Source: Elusimicrobiaceae bacterium
Lineage (GTDB): Bacteria; Elusimicrobiota; Elusimicrobia; Elusimicrobiales; Elusimicrobiaceae
Assembly: GCA_017618215.1 (NCBI GenBank)
Contig: JAFZUQ010000016.1
Span: 1-40,718 of the forward strand
Direction of reading: 5' to 3'
Length of the DNA stretch: 40,718 bases
In this document: piece after piece, positions 29,561-37,916 of the stretch
How the letters are laid out: every line of letters starts with the position of its first letter
How positions within the stretch are numbered: position 1 is the first letter of the stretch
Translations under genes and position numbers: made by a program
Notes under the pieces: generated by a model
Databases searched by the model: none
Seen by the model: only the letters and a program-made list of their open reading frames with translations
Told to the model about the DNA's origin: nothing

Positions 29561-30973
29561 CTACTCCCTATTCTTATATTTTTTGGGATGTAAAAATTTG
29601 TTTTCTTCAAAACCGCCGCCGACGGCAAGTGCTAAACCTACAATAGCCTCTAGTTCCGCTTGGCGGGTTTGCACTAAATTCATTTCGGCAGACAGTAAAT
29701 TTTGTTCCACCAAAAGTAAATCGGTCGTATTAATAAGCCCGGCATCCTGCTGCATTTTGGTTAACTGATATGTTTCTTTTAAAGCATCCCTTTGTTGCTT
29801 AATTTCGTCAAACATTTTACGGTACTGCTTGTTTGCGTTTAGGGAATCAAAAGCATCTTTAAAAGCAAGTTGCACGGTGTTTTGGTAAGTGGCCAACATT
29901 TCTCTATATTTAGCACTTGCCATTTTGTTTTGTGCAATAATTTTACCGCCTTGGAAAATGTTTAAAATACCTGCGCCGGAAACTTGCCAAAAACTTGAAT
30001 CTGTTTCAAACAATTTATGCAAAGGTTCGCTTGCAAAACCGCCGATACCCGTCAAAGAAATATCCGGGAAGTACGCCGCGCGCGCCGCGCTTATTTGCGC
30101 ATTTGCGGCAATTAAATCCTGTTCGGCTTTAACAATATCGGGGCGGCGTCTTAAAAGTGATGACGGAATATTTGCAGGTACAGTCGGTAAAATAAAAATT
30201 TCCCCAAGTGTTATTTTTGTTTTTAAAGGATTTTCAACAATTTCTTTTGGACTTTTACCGAGTAAAACCTGCAAATTTGTTTGCGCTTTTAAAAGTTTTA
30301 AATAAACCGTTTCCGCTTGTGCGCTGACGGAGTACATTTCCGCCTCCACCCTCTTTAAATCTACTTTGTTTATATAACCGTTTTCAAAGCGGATTTTGTA
30401 AATTTTAAAATCTTCTTCTCTTGAAGTCAAAGCATGCTTTGCAATTTCAAGTTGTAATTCTAAAGACAGGACATTAAAATATGCACGCGCAACTTGGCCT
30501 ATTAAACTTAAACGCACTTGCTCGCGCGCCGCTTTTGAGGATAGCCAACTTGCGTAAGCGCTCTTGCTTAAAGCGCGGTATTTACCGAATAAATCAATTT
30601 CAAAAGCAGCGGTTAAATTAGCCTCGCTTACACCTGTAATATAAGGGGTATTTGTATCTGCTTTTGAGGGGGAAAATTCTGCTTGCAAACTCGGCAAACG
30701 ATCACCGCGCGCTGAAATATAACCGGCGCGGGCATAATCAAGCCGCGCGGTTGCGGCAAGCAAATCGGTATTATATACAAGCGCTTCATCTATAATTTTA
30801 TTTAAGGTGTCGTCTTGAAACATCTCCCACCAAACAGGATTAAAAGAGGCAAAATATTCCGCGTCCCCCGAAGTATTTTCCGGCAAATCATACACGGGTT
30901 TTTTGTATTTTGGCCCAAGCATACAAGCGCTTGTAAAAACCGTTAAAGCTAAAAGTAAAAATAATTTTTTCAT
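29561..30973 (-). CDS. Outer-membrane efflux lipoprotein (OprM/NodT family, TolC-like)
   Basis: This 470-residue protein forms the outer-membrane channel of an RND pump. It has a lipoprotein signal with lipobox F-T-S-A-C (Cys17) and two tandem outer-membrane-efflux domains. The family signatures are W-W-E-M-F-Q-D-D-T-L-N, A-R-A-Y-F-N-V-L, LRRRPDIVKAEQDLIAANA and A-A-Y-F-P-D-I-S-L-T-G. It is the last gene of a three-gene operon, and its ATG overlaps the pump gene stop by 1 nt. Its own signal and all catalytic-tube features are intact. Confidence 0.95.
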   Translation of the reverse strand: MKKLFLLLALTVFTSACMLGPKYKKPVYDLPENTSGDAEYFASFNPVWWEMFQDDTLNKIIDEALVYNTDLLAATARLDYARAGYISARGDRLPSLQAEFSPSKADTNTPYITGVSEANLTAAFEIDLFGKYRALSKSAYASWLSSKAAREQVRLSLIGQVARAYFNVLSLELQLEIAKHALTSREEDFKIYKIRFENGYINKVDLKRVEAEMYSVSAQAETVYLKLLKAQTNLQVLLGKSPKEIVENPLKTKITLGEIFILPTVPANIPSSLLRRRPDIVKAEQDLIAANAQISAARAAYFPDISLTGIGGFASEPLHKLFETDSSFWQVSGAGILNIFQGGKIIAQNKMASAKYREMLATYQNTVQLAFKDAFDSLNANKQYRKMFDEIKQQRDALKETYQLTKMQQDAGLINTTDLLLVEQNLLSAEMNLVQTRQAELEAIVGLALAVGGGFEENKFLHPKKYKNRE

Positions 30974-33900
30974 TATTCTTTATCTCCTTTAGGCAAATCG
31001 AAATTGGGTGTTTCACCGCGTTTTTTGTTAAGTAAATAAAAGAACAAAGGCACAAAACACGGTGCAAAAATTGTTGCCCCAAGCATACCGAAAACTACGG
31101 CTGTACCGAGTGAAATTTGGCTTGCCGCGCCAGCGCCCGAGCTTGTGGCAAGCGGCAAAGTACCCAAAATAAAGGCAAGAGAGGTCATAATAATCGGCCT
31201 AAAACGAATTTTTGCGCCTTGCATGGCAGCGGCTGCAGCACTTGCACCTTTCTGTTTAAGCATAAGCGCAAATTCCACAATCAAAATAGCATTTTTTGCG
31301 GCAAGCCCGATAAGAGCAACAAGGGCAACCTGGAAATATATACCGTTACTTAAGCCCCTAAACCAAGTACCTAAAAAAGCACCGAAAATCGCAAAAGGTA
31401 CAGCAGTCAAAACGCAAAACGGTAGCGACCAACTTTCATATTGCGCCGCCAAAATCAAAAACACTACCACAATGCCCAAAAGTAAAATTAACGCCGAAGA
31501 ACTGCCGCTTTGTGTTTCTTCTAAGGCAGTACCGCTCCAGGAAAGTGCATAATTTTCCGGCAGAACTTTTTGGGCAAGGTTTTCAAGTGCCTTAATTGCC
31601 TGCCCGGAACTTATGCCTTCTGGCGTAATAACCAAATTTGCCGACGGAAATGCATTAAAACGTTCCACGATACTTGGCCCGAGGCTCGGCGTAATAGTTG
31701 CAACAGCAGACAGGGGCACCATAGCACCCGTATTTGATTTTATATACAAATTACCCACTTGCTCCGGCGTTTGGCGGGCACTGTCTTCCGCTTGAATCAT
31801 AACTTTAAAATTGCGGGAATAAAGCGTAAAATCATTTATATAACTTGCGCCGATAGTTGAAGCAAGCGTATTATATAAATCATCTAAATTTATACCTATG
31901 GAAAGTGCTTTAACATTATCCACCGTCAAAGTATACTGCGGGTAACTTGCGGAATATGTTGTCTGCGTATTACTTAGGCCCTTAATTTTTTTGACTTCTT
32001 CAATGAATTTATTTGTAACATCCGCAAGTTCTTCCGGTGTACCATTGCCTTTACTTTGAATATAGCCTTCAATACCGCCTGTTGTACTTAAACCCATAAT
32101 CGGTGGCGGCATAAAAGGTAAAATATAAGCTTTCGGTATTTTTGCCAAAGCTGCTTGCGATATTTGCCCCACAAGTGAGCTTGCGCTTTGATTCTTTTTC
32201 TTTCTTTCATCCCAAGGTTTTAATGTTACGAAACTTGCAATAGAATTTGTTTGACTTGTTGAATTTAAAATATTAAAACCGCTGAAACTAAATTCTTTTT
32301 TAACTTCGGGGAAAGAGAGTAAAACATCTTCAAGCTGAGTGGCAACTTCATCCGTTTGGCTTAAAGAAGTGGCCGGATCTAACCCTGTATAAACCATCAA
32401 AAGCCCCTGGTCTTCATCGGGAAGTAAATTTGACGGTACCATCTTAAACAAAAGAAAACAACATAAACAAAAAACCGCAAATAAAATTACGCCGATTTTT
32501 ACCTTGCGTATAAAAAATTCACTGACACTAACATATTTATTTGTAAATTTTTCAAATAAATTATCAAAGTGGAAGAAAAACCCTTTTGTAACTTTCCTTT
32601 CCTTTTCAAGCATAAGTGCGCACATGGCTGGCGTTAAAGTAAGTGCCATTAAACCTGAAATTACGACTGAAATTGCAATAGTAATAGCAAATTGCTGGTA
32701 CATTACACCGCTAAAACCGCCCATAAAACCAACCGGTATAAATACGGAACATAAAACCAAAACTATTGCAACAATCGGGCCGCTTACTTCCTGCATGGCT
32801 TGTGTTACGGCTTCCTTAACAGGCATGTTTTGGGTAGTTAAAATTCTGTCCGCATTTTCAATAACAACGATGGCATCATCCACAACCATACCGATAGCCA
32901 AAACTAAACCAAACAATGTCAAACTGTTTATTGAAAAGCCAAGTATCAACATTCCCAAAAATGCACCGATAATCGCAACGGGAACAACGACGCAAGGTAT
33001 CAAAGTAGCGCGCCAATCTTTTAAAAATAAAAGTACTACAAAAAAGACTAAAATAAATGCTTCAACTAAAGTTACAATAACACCTTTGATAGATTCTTTA
33101 ACAAATATTGTTGTATCATAAGCTATATCGTAACTAATACCTTCCGGGAAATTTTGTGCCATTTTGGCAAGGGCTTTTTTGGCAAGATTTGCCGTCTCTA
33201 CAGCATTAGCGCCGGCACTTAAATAAATACCGATAGGTACAGCCGGTTTTTTATCATAATAACCTTGCGAAGTATAAGTTTGCGCACCCAAAGTGACGTC
33301 CGCAATATCTTTAATACGCAGGGTGCTGCCGTCAGATGAAGCCCGCAAAATAATATTTTCAAATTGTTCAGGAGTAACAAGGCGCGGGGGGGTAATTAAA
33401 GGGAAAGTTTTTAAAATTTTATCGCTCATCGGCATAGCACCGATTGTTCCGCCGCTACGTTGTGTATTTTGTGTTTGCACTGCGGAAATTATTTCATTTA
33501 CGCCTAAATTAAACCTATTAAATAAATCAGGTTTAAGCCAAATTCTTATAGCATAATCGTTTGTGGTCATAACTTGCGCATCCCCGACACCTTTAATACG
33601 TTTAAGTTCATCAATAATATTTACAAGCGCATAGTTGCCAATATAATTTACATCATACATACCGTCCGGGGAATAAAGCGTTGCAAGCAAAACTAAAGAG
33701 GATGACCGCTTTTGCACGGTAAGCCCGTATTTCGTAACTTCAGCCGGAAGTGAAGAACTTGCCTGCTGTACGCGGTTATTAACGTCAATAAGTGCCTTAT
33801 CAGGATCACTGCCGATTTTAAAATAAACGGTTAAAGACATTGAACCGTCTGCACTTGAAGTAGAATCCATATAAAGCATATTTTCCACACCGTTAATTTG

Positions 33901-34104
33901 TTCTTCCAAAGGTGCGGCAACGGTTTGGGCAATAACTTCAGGCGAAGCACCTAAATAAGTAGCGGAAACTTCAATAGTCGGCGGTGTTAAATTGGGGTAT
34001 TGCTCAATCGGTAATTTTGTTATCGCGACAATGCCGCCAAGCGTAATAAGTAAGGCAAGCACCGTCGCAAAAATTGGGCGGTTTATAAAAAATTTGGGTA
34101 TCAT
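30973..34104 (-). CDS. RND multidrug efflux pump, HAE-1 (AcrB/MexB) family
   Basis: The 1043-residue protein is a proton-driven inner-membrane pump with 12 transmembrane helices and two large periplasmic loops. The N-terminal signature F-F-I-N-R-P-I-F-A is typical of HAE-1 transporters. The proton relay is intact: the Asp pair in IGMVVDDAIVVIENA (helix 4) and the Lys in G-L-A-A-K-N-A-I-L-I-V-E (helix 10). Segments P-T-I-E-V-S-A-T-Y and F-L-M-V/G-F-M-G-G-F-S-G match pore-domain and helix regions. It overlaps the MFP gene by 4 nt. Substrate range cannot be read from sequence; bile salts or antimicrobials are plausible in a gut organism. Confidence 0.97.
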   Translation of the reverse strand: MIPKFFINRPIFATVLALLITLGGIVAITKLPIEQYPNLTPPTIEVSATYLGASPEVIAQTVAAPLEEQINGVENMLYMDSTSSADGSMSLTVYFKIGSDPDKALIDVNNRVQQASSSLPAEVTKYGLTVQKRSSSLVLLATLYSPDGMYDVNYIGNYALVNIIDELKRIKGVGDAQVMTTNDYAIRIWLKPDLFNRFNLGVNEIISAVQTQNTQRSGGTIGAMPMSDKILKTFPLITPPRLVTPEQFENIILRASSDGSTLRIKDIADVTLGAQTYTSQGYYDKKPAVPIGIYLSAGANAVETANLAKKALAKMAQNFPEGISYDIAYDTTIFVKESIKGVIVTLVEAFILVFFVVLLFLKDWRATLIPCVVVPVAIIGAFLGMLILGFSINSLTLFGLVLAIGMVVDDAIVVIENADRILTTQNMPVKEAVTQAMQEVSGPIVAIVLVLCSVFIPVGFMGGFSGVMYQQFAITIAISVVISGLMALTLTPAMCALMLEKERKVTKGFFFHFDNLFEKFTNKYVSVSEFFIRKVKIGVILFAVFCLCCFLLFKMVPSNLLPDEDQGLLMVYTGLDPATSLSQTDEVATQLEDVLLSFPEVKKEFSFSGFNILNSTSQTNSIASFVTLKPWDERKKKNQSASSLVGQISQAALAKIPKAYILPFMPPPIMGLSTTGGIEGYIQSKGNGTPEELADVTNKFIEEVKKIKGLSNTQTTYSASYPQYTLTVDNVKALSIGINLDDLYNTLASTIGASYINDFTLYSRNFKVMIQAEDSARQTPEQVGNLYIKSNTGAMVPLSAVATITPSLGPSIVERFNAFPSANLVITPEGISSGQAIKALENLAQKVLPENYALSWSGTALEETQSGSSSALILLLGIVVVFLILAAQYESWSLPFCVLTAVPFAIFGAFLGTWFRGLSNGIYFQVALVALIGLAAKNAILIVEFALMLKQKGASAAAAAMQGAKIRFRPIIMTSLAFILGTLPLATSSGAGAASQISLGTAVVFGMLGATIFAPCFVPLFFYLLNKKRGETPNFDLPKGDKE

Positions 34105-35465
34105 AAATTGCCCCCGGGCATCATTTTCTTATTTTGTGCATCTGTTTTCTTTTGGGCCTTTGTTCTTATATCTTGCTCGCTGTTTGGTTGATATTTTTGA
34201 AGTAAAGCATCCAAAGCCGCCGTTCCGTTTTGTTGTTTTTCGGTATTAATTACAGTTTTTTGTATCGGGTCAAAAGTTTCATATTCCGGTTTTAGCGGTA
34301 AACCTTCCCTAATTTTAATTAAACCGCCCGACACTACGGTTTGCCCTTCTTTTAGTCCCTTAGTAACTATGGCGATATTACCCTGGTTTTGCATTTCAAT
34401 AAAATTAGCTTTTGCTTTACCGTCTTCTATCGTATAAACTAAATTTCCCTTTGTTGTCTGTAAAATTGCAGAGGAGGGGATAACAATAGCATTTTTGTAA
34501 TTTGCGCCGTGTAGTTTAACACGCACAAATTGTTTTGGCATTAGAACTTTTTGATTCAAGGGGTTTGAAACTTGCGCTTTAATATTTATGCTTGAAGTGT
34601 TACCGTCTTCAGAACCTGCAAAATAAATTATTTGACCGATATTTTCATAAGTTTCACCCGAAGGCAAAATTATTTCAACGCTTAAAGGTGCGCTGTCTTT
34701 GGCGGCAAATTCCAAAGTTCCGTTTTCATAAGCTGAAGACAATGAATAAAAATCTTCCGCCGGCATGGAAAAGTTTATATAAAGCGGATCAATTTGCTGT
34801 ATTGTGGTAAGAACTTGGTTTACATTTATTAAATTCCCTGCCGTCTGGCTACTTTGCCCGGCAATACCGCTAATCGGGGCATGCACACTTGTATAAGCCA
34901 AATTTACTTTTGCGCTTTCTAAATCCGAGGCGGCAATTTCCATTTGCGCTTTGGCTGATAAATAATTTGCATAAGCATTATCATAATCTTGGCGGCTTAC
35001 GGCATTACTCGGCATCAATTGTTTTACGCGGTTAAAAGTAAGCAAATTATTTTCATAAGTGCTTTTTGCTTGCTTATATTGGCCTTCTGCGCTTTTAACT
35101 GCAAGGGCATAGTCCGTTTCATCTATTTGAAATAAGGGTGTACTTTGTTTGATGAAACTACCTTCTTGGAAATTACGCGCCTGTAAAATTCCGCCTACTT
35201 GAGCACGCACTTCAACTTCAAGGCTTGCGCTAACCAAAGCGGGATATTCAAGCTGCCAAGGTAAATTTAGTTTTAAAACTTTTACTGCGGAAACCGGTAA
35301 ACTTTGATTTTGATTTGCTTTATTTTTTGTTTTGCAACCTATAATCATTGCCAAACAAAGTATTATAATTATTAAAATTGAAAGATAAGTATGCCCATGC
35401 AATAATTTATCTTCCTTATGTACAGAATTATGACGTAATTTATATTTAGTTCTTCTACCCCTCAT
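34101..35465 (-). CDS. Periplasmic membrane fusion protein of the RND pump (AcrA-like)
   Basis: The 454-residue protein joins the RND pump to the outer-membrane channel. It has a hairpin/lipoyl/beta-barrel layout: V-E-V-R-A-Q-V-G-G-I-L, the G-S-F-I-K-Q-S-T-P-L-F-Q-I-D turn, a coiled-coil hairpin (about 115-190), then A-P-I-S-G-I-A-G and a beta-barrel. The hydrophobic segment (about 28-43) ends in I-I-G-C, which looks like a lipobox (Cys44), but 27 residues precede it, unusually long and basic (MRGRRTKYKLRHNSVHK). GGGGG 7 nt before the ATG at 35465 supports this start. First gene of the operon. Confidence 0.93.
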   Translation of the reverse strand: MRGRRTKYKLRHNSVHKEDKLLHGHTYLSILIIIILCLAMIIGCKTKNKANQNQSLPVSAVKVLKLNLPWQLEYPALVSASLEVEVRAQVGGILQARNFQEGSFIKQSTPLFQIDETDYALAVKSAEGQYKQAKSTYENNLLTFNRVKQLMPSNAVSRQDYDNAYANYLSAKAQMEIAASDLESAKVNLAYTSVHAPISGIAGQSSQTAGNLINVNQVLTTIQQIDPLYINFSMPAEDFYSLSSAYENGTLEFAAKDSAPLSVEIILPSGETYENIGQIIYFAGSEDGNTSSINIKAQVSNPLNQKVLMPKQFVRVKLHGANYKNAIVIPSSAILQTTKGNLVYTIEDGKAKANFIEMQNQGNIAIVTKGLKEGQTVVSGGLIKIREGLPLKPEYETFDPIQKTVINTEKQQNGTAALDALLQKYQPNSEQDIRTKAQKKTDAQNKKMMPGGNL

Positions 35466-35480
35466 ATATACCCCCGTTTA

Positions 35481-35545
35481 TTTAACTAATTAAAATATAT
35501 TAGTTAAACTAGTATAATTATATTACAAATAGATTGTAATGTCAA
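35481..35545 (-). promoter_or_regulatory. RND operon promoter with downstream palindromic operator
   Basis: On the minus strand TTGACA (35545-35540) and TATAAT (35522-35517) have 17-nt spacing, a full consensus. Just downstream, the perfect inverted repeat TTTAACTAAT-N8-ATTAGTTAAA (35481-35508) covers roughly the first 30 transcribed bases. A bound TetR- or MarR-type dimer there would block the strong promoter. No regulator gene of that type is in the window. Confidence 0.75.
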
Positions 35546-35563
35546 GTGGGGGAAATTATTAAA

Positions 35564-35594
35564 TAAAAAAATGCGCTTGCAGTAAACAAGCGCA
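35564..35594 (-). terminator. Intrinsic terminator after the TraF-like gene
   Basis: TGCGCTTG (35572-35579) pairs perfectly with CAAGCGCA (35587-35594). On the minus strand a run of T residues follows at 35571-35564. It ends the 35619-36791 gene. Confidence 0.85.
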
Positions 35595-35618
35595 CTTTAT
35601 ATTTAAATTATACTGTGA

Positions 35619-36791
35619 CTAGAAATACCAAGCAAAACTCATTGATAAACCCAATGCATTGGGCCAATCATGTCCTTTAAGTTTCTGTGTTCTATCACCG
35701 CAAGCCAAGCCGAGTTCAAAATCAAAATCATGACCGATTGTACCAAAACCTGCTGTAACATATGTAGGGGCGTTATCTTCTGCAAGGTTTTTGTTCATAC
35801 CGACACGAAGCGGTACTTTTAAGGTATGATCATTCCAAACAATAACTTCCATACCGGCGGAAAGTTGTTGTGATTTATAATTTGGTATTGCTGTTTCATT
35901 CTCATTTAAGTCAAGATCTGCAGCAATAGTAAGGCGATCGGCAATAGGATGTATTGCAGCACCTACTCTGTATTGAGGTTTCAATTTATAATCTTCACTA
36001 TTCCATGAAGAAGTCCAATTTTCCGGTTTTTGGGGCCTTTTAAACTTAGGTGTATTAAGGTTTTTAACGGTAAAACCGATATCCGGGTTAAATATGAAAT
36101 TACCTCTGAAAAGTTCTGACAAATTAACAGCAGCACCTAAATCTACGCCCCAATCTGCTGATAATTTTTTATGATGCCAACTCTTTCTCATAAGATCGCT
36201 AAAATCCATATCATCACTATGCCAATTAAATCCTGTTTCCATAGTAGTACCTTGAATAACTTTTAAGTTTCCACCTAAGCGAACACCTTCAATCAGATAA
36301 AAACCATAACCGAATGATGCTTCCGTAAATGCAGCCACATCTGCCAAAGCACGTGTTTGGGAAGGTGGTGCTATGTTGCGCGTTGCCATATTTGCAGGCC
36401 TAATTGCCATCACGTCTAAAGACCGTATTGAAAAACCGAAATTGCCTCTTCTTATACCAAAACCGATATCAGAATTAATCAACGGAGCACGACCTTTCTT
36501 TAATAATTCCTTTATATACGACATACCTTCTGATGTAGAGTCACTGCTTTCACTGCTAACTACCGGTGTTTCAATTTGAACACCGAAATGAAAACCATTT
36601 TCATCGGTTTTTTCATCACCGATTGCTTCACCGAGTAAAGCAGGGTTATAATATTGGGCATTTGTGCCGCTGGCTATTACAACACCGGCACCACCCATGG
36701 CCATAGAACGCGCGCCAACCATCTGCCAATTTAAAGCAAAAGAAGATGAGCTTAAACAAATTGCTAATGATAGTGTTAATAATTTTTTCAT
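35619..36791 (-). CDS. TraF-like outer-membrane beta-barrel protein
   Basis: The 390-residue protein has a signal peptide (MKKLLTLSLAICLSSSSFA) and the N-terminal block G-A-R-S-M-A-M-G-G-A-G-V-V-I-A-S-G-T-N-A, followed by Q-Y-Y-N-P-A-L-L. This block is characteristic of the TraF_2/PorV/FadL-like barrel families. The C-terminus ends in an aromatic residue (S-F-A-W-Y-F), the usual barrel-export signal. Alternating beta segments fill the rest. Despite the family name, no conjugation genes are nearby. Likely an outer-membrane porin or secretion-associated protein. GGAGGT precedes the ATG; terminator follows. Confidence 0.8.
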   Translation of the reverse strand: MKKLLTLSLAICLSSSSFALNWQMVGARSMAMGGAGVVIASGTNAQYYNPALLGEAIGDEKTDENGFHFGVQIETPVVSSESSDSTSEGMSYIKELLKKGRAPLINSDIGFGIRRGNFGFSIRSLDVMAIRPANMATRNIAPPSQTRALADVAAFTEASFGYGFYLIEGVRLGGNLKVIQGTTMETGFNWHSDDMDFSDLMRKSWHHKKLSADWGVDLGAAVNLSELFRGNFIFNPDIGFTVKNLNTPKFKRPQKPENWTSSWNSEDYKLKPQYRVGAAIHPIADRLTIAADLDLNENETAIPNYKSQQLSAGMEVIVWNDHTLKVPLRVGMNKNLAEDNAPTYVTAGFGTIGHDFDFELGLACGDRTQKLKGHDWPNALGLSMSFAWYF

Positions 36792-36836
36792 GATACCTCC
36801 AAATGTACCTTTAAGGAAATTATAGCATAAATATTA

Positions 36837-36842
36837 TATAAT
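36837..36842 (+). promoter_or_regulatory. -10 box of the NagZ-like gene, near-leaderless geometry
   Basis: TATAAT is followed by 5 nt (TTGTT) and the ATG at 36848. No Shine-Dalgarno sequence and no good -35 hexamer are visible. Confidence 0.5.
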
Positions 36843-36847
36843 TTGTT

Positions 36848-37888
36848 ATGAGAAAATTTATCCTTTTAATTTTGGCCATAGTATTAGTTCCGGTTTCAAT
36901 ATCCGCAAAAAATATTTCCCCGGTTATCCTAACAATCAAAAATTATCCCATGTCTGAAGAGGAAAAGGCTTATTTAGAACAGGTAAATCCTTACGGTTTT
37001 ATTTTTATAGAGCAAGATTTTAGAAAACATATAGACTTTGTTTCACTAAAACAGGAATTAACAGATTTACTTGGCCACAAAATTTATTTTTTTGTTGACC
37101 AGGAAGGGGGGAGCGTAAACCGTTTAAAGCACTTATTTCCTGAAAAAAAATTTCCAAGTGCGGCCTACTATGGCGCCATGGTGGGGCAAAGGGGATTAAT
37201 GAAAACCAAAAAATCGGTATTTATCAAAGCAAGAGAAACTGCCCGGCTTTTAGCTTCTATTGGCATGGATGTTAATCTGGCACCGAATGCTGAAATAAAT
37301 CCGTACGGGCAAAATAAATTTTTTAAAACTCGTTTATATTCACAAAGCCCTAGAATAGTAAGAGAACTCTCTGAAGCCTTTGCACAGGGAACCAAAGCCG
37401 GCGGCATTGAACCCTGCTATAAACACTTCCCGGGAACGGCCCGTTCGCAACTAGATCCTCACAAATTGATACCGGTAATAAAAAATGTAACTACACAAGA
37501 TCTAACCAGAAGGGAATTTATACCATTTAAGCCTGCACAAAATTATAACTATTTAATGATGGGGCATGCCCTGTATCCGCAAATTGACAAAAGCAATATT
37601 TCTACATTTAACCCGGTGTTTTATCAATTCGTAAGGGAAAATCTAAACTTTCAAGGGTTAATTATAACAGATGCTTTAAATATGAGGGCAACCGGTAAAA
37701 TAAGTATAGGGGATAAAATTGCCCTATCTTTATCTGCCGGGGCGGACCTTGCAATGCCATTCTTTGATTATGATATGCCTTTTGATGAACGCTTGGAAGA
37801 ATTAAACAAAATACCACCGGAAATAATTGAAGATTTTAATAACAAGCTTGAAGAGATGGAAGAAATTAACCCGCCCTTAATTGAATAA
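36848..37888 (+). CDS. Exported glycoside hydrolase family 3 protein (NagZ-like)
   Basis: The 346-residue protein resembles beta-N-acetylglucosaminidase NagZ but carries a signal peptide (MRKFILLILAIVLVPVSISA), so it acts outside the cytoplasm. Family blocks are D-Q-E-G-G-S-V-N-R (about residues 85-93), NLAPNAEINP, YKHFPGTARSQLDPH, M-M-G-H-A-L-Y-P and L-I-I-T-D-A-L-N-M. The Asp of T-D-A-L is the likely nucleophile. The Asp/His of L-D-P-H match the usual D-S-H acid/base loop, with Pro replacing Ser. The loop after KHFPG is also atypical. It may process exported cell-wall or host glycans. Activity is likely but specificity is uncertain. Confidence 0.85.
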   Translation: MRKFILLILAIVLVPVSISAKNISPVILTIKNYPMSEEEKAYLEQVNPYGFIFIEQDFRKHIDFVSLKQELTDLLGHKIYFFVDQEGGSVNRLKHLFPEKKFPSAAYYGAMVGQRGLMKTKKSVFIKARETARLLASIGMDVNLAPNAEINPYGQNKFFKTRLYSQSPRIVRELSEAFAQGTKAGGIEPCYKHFPGTARSQLDPHKLIPVIKNVTTQDLTRREFIPFKPAQNYNYLMMGHALYPQIDKSNISTFNPVFYQFVRENLNFQGLIITDALNMRATGKISIGDKIALSLSAGADLAMPFFDYDMPFDERLEELNKIPPEIIEDFNNKLEEMEEINPPLIE

Positions 37889-37903
37889 GAGCGGGTTAAT
37901 TTT
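37864..37903. terminator. Terminator overlapping the 3' end of the NagZ-like gene
   Basis: AATTAACCCGC (37864-37874) pairs with GCGGGTTAATT (37891-37901), with the stop codon in the 16-nt loop and a short T-run after. It lies between the converging NagZ-like and DksA-like genes and may serve both. Confidence 0.65.
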
Positions 37904-37916
37904 GAAAGCAAAACAA

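Noticed and set aside
35619..36791. Conjugation gene traF
   Set aside because: Only the barrel family resembles TraF; no other transfer genes are present and the C-terminus is that of an outer-membrane barrel.
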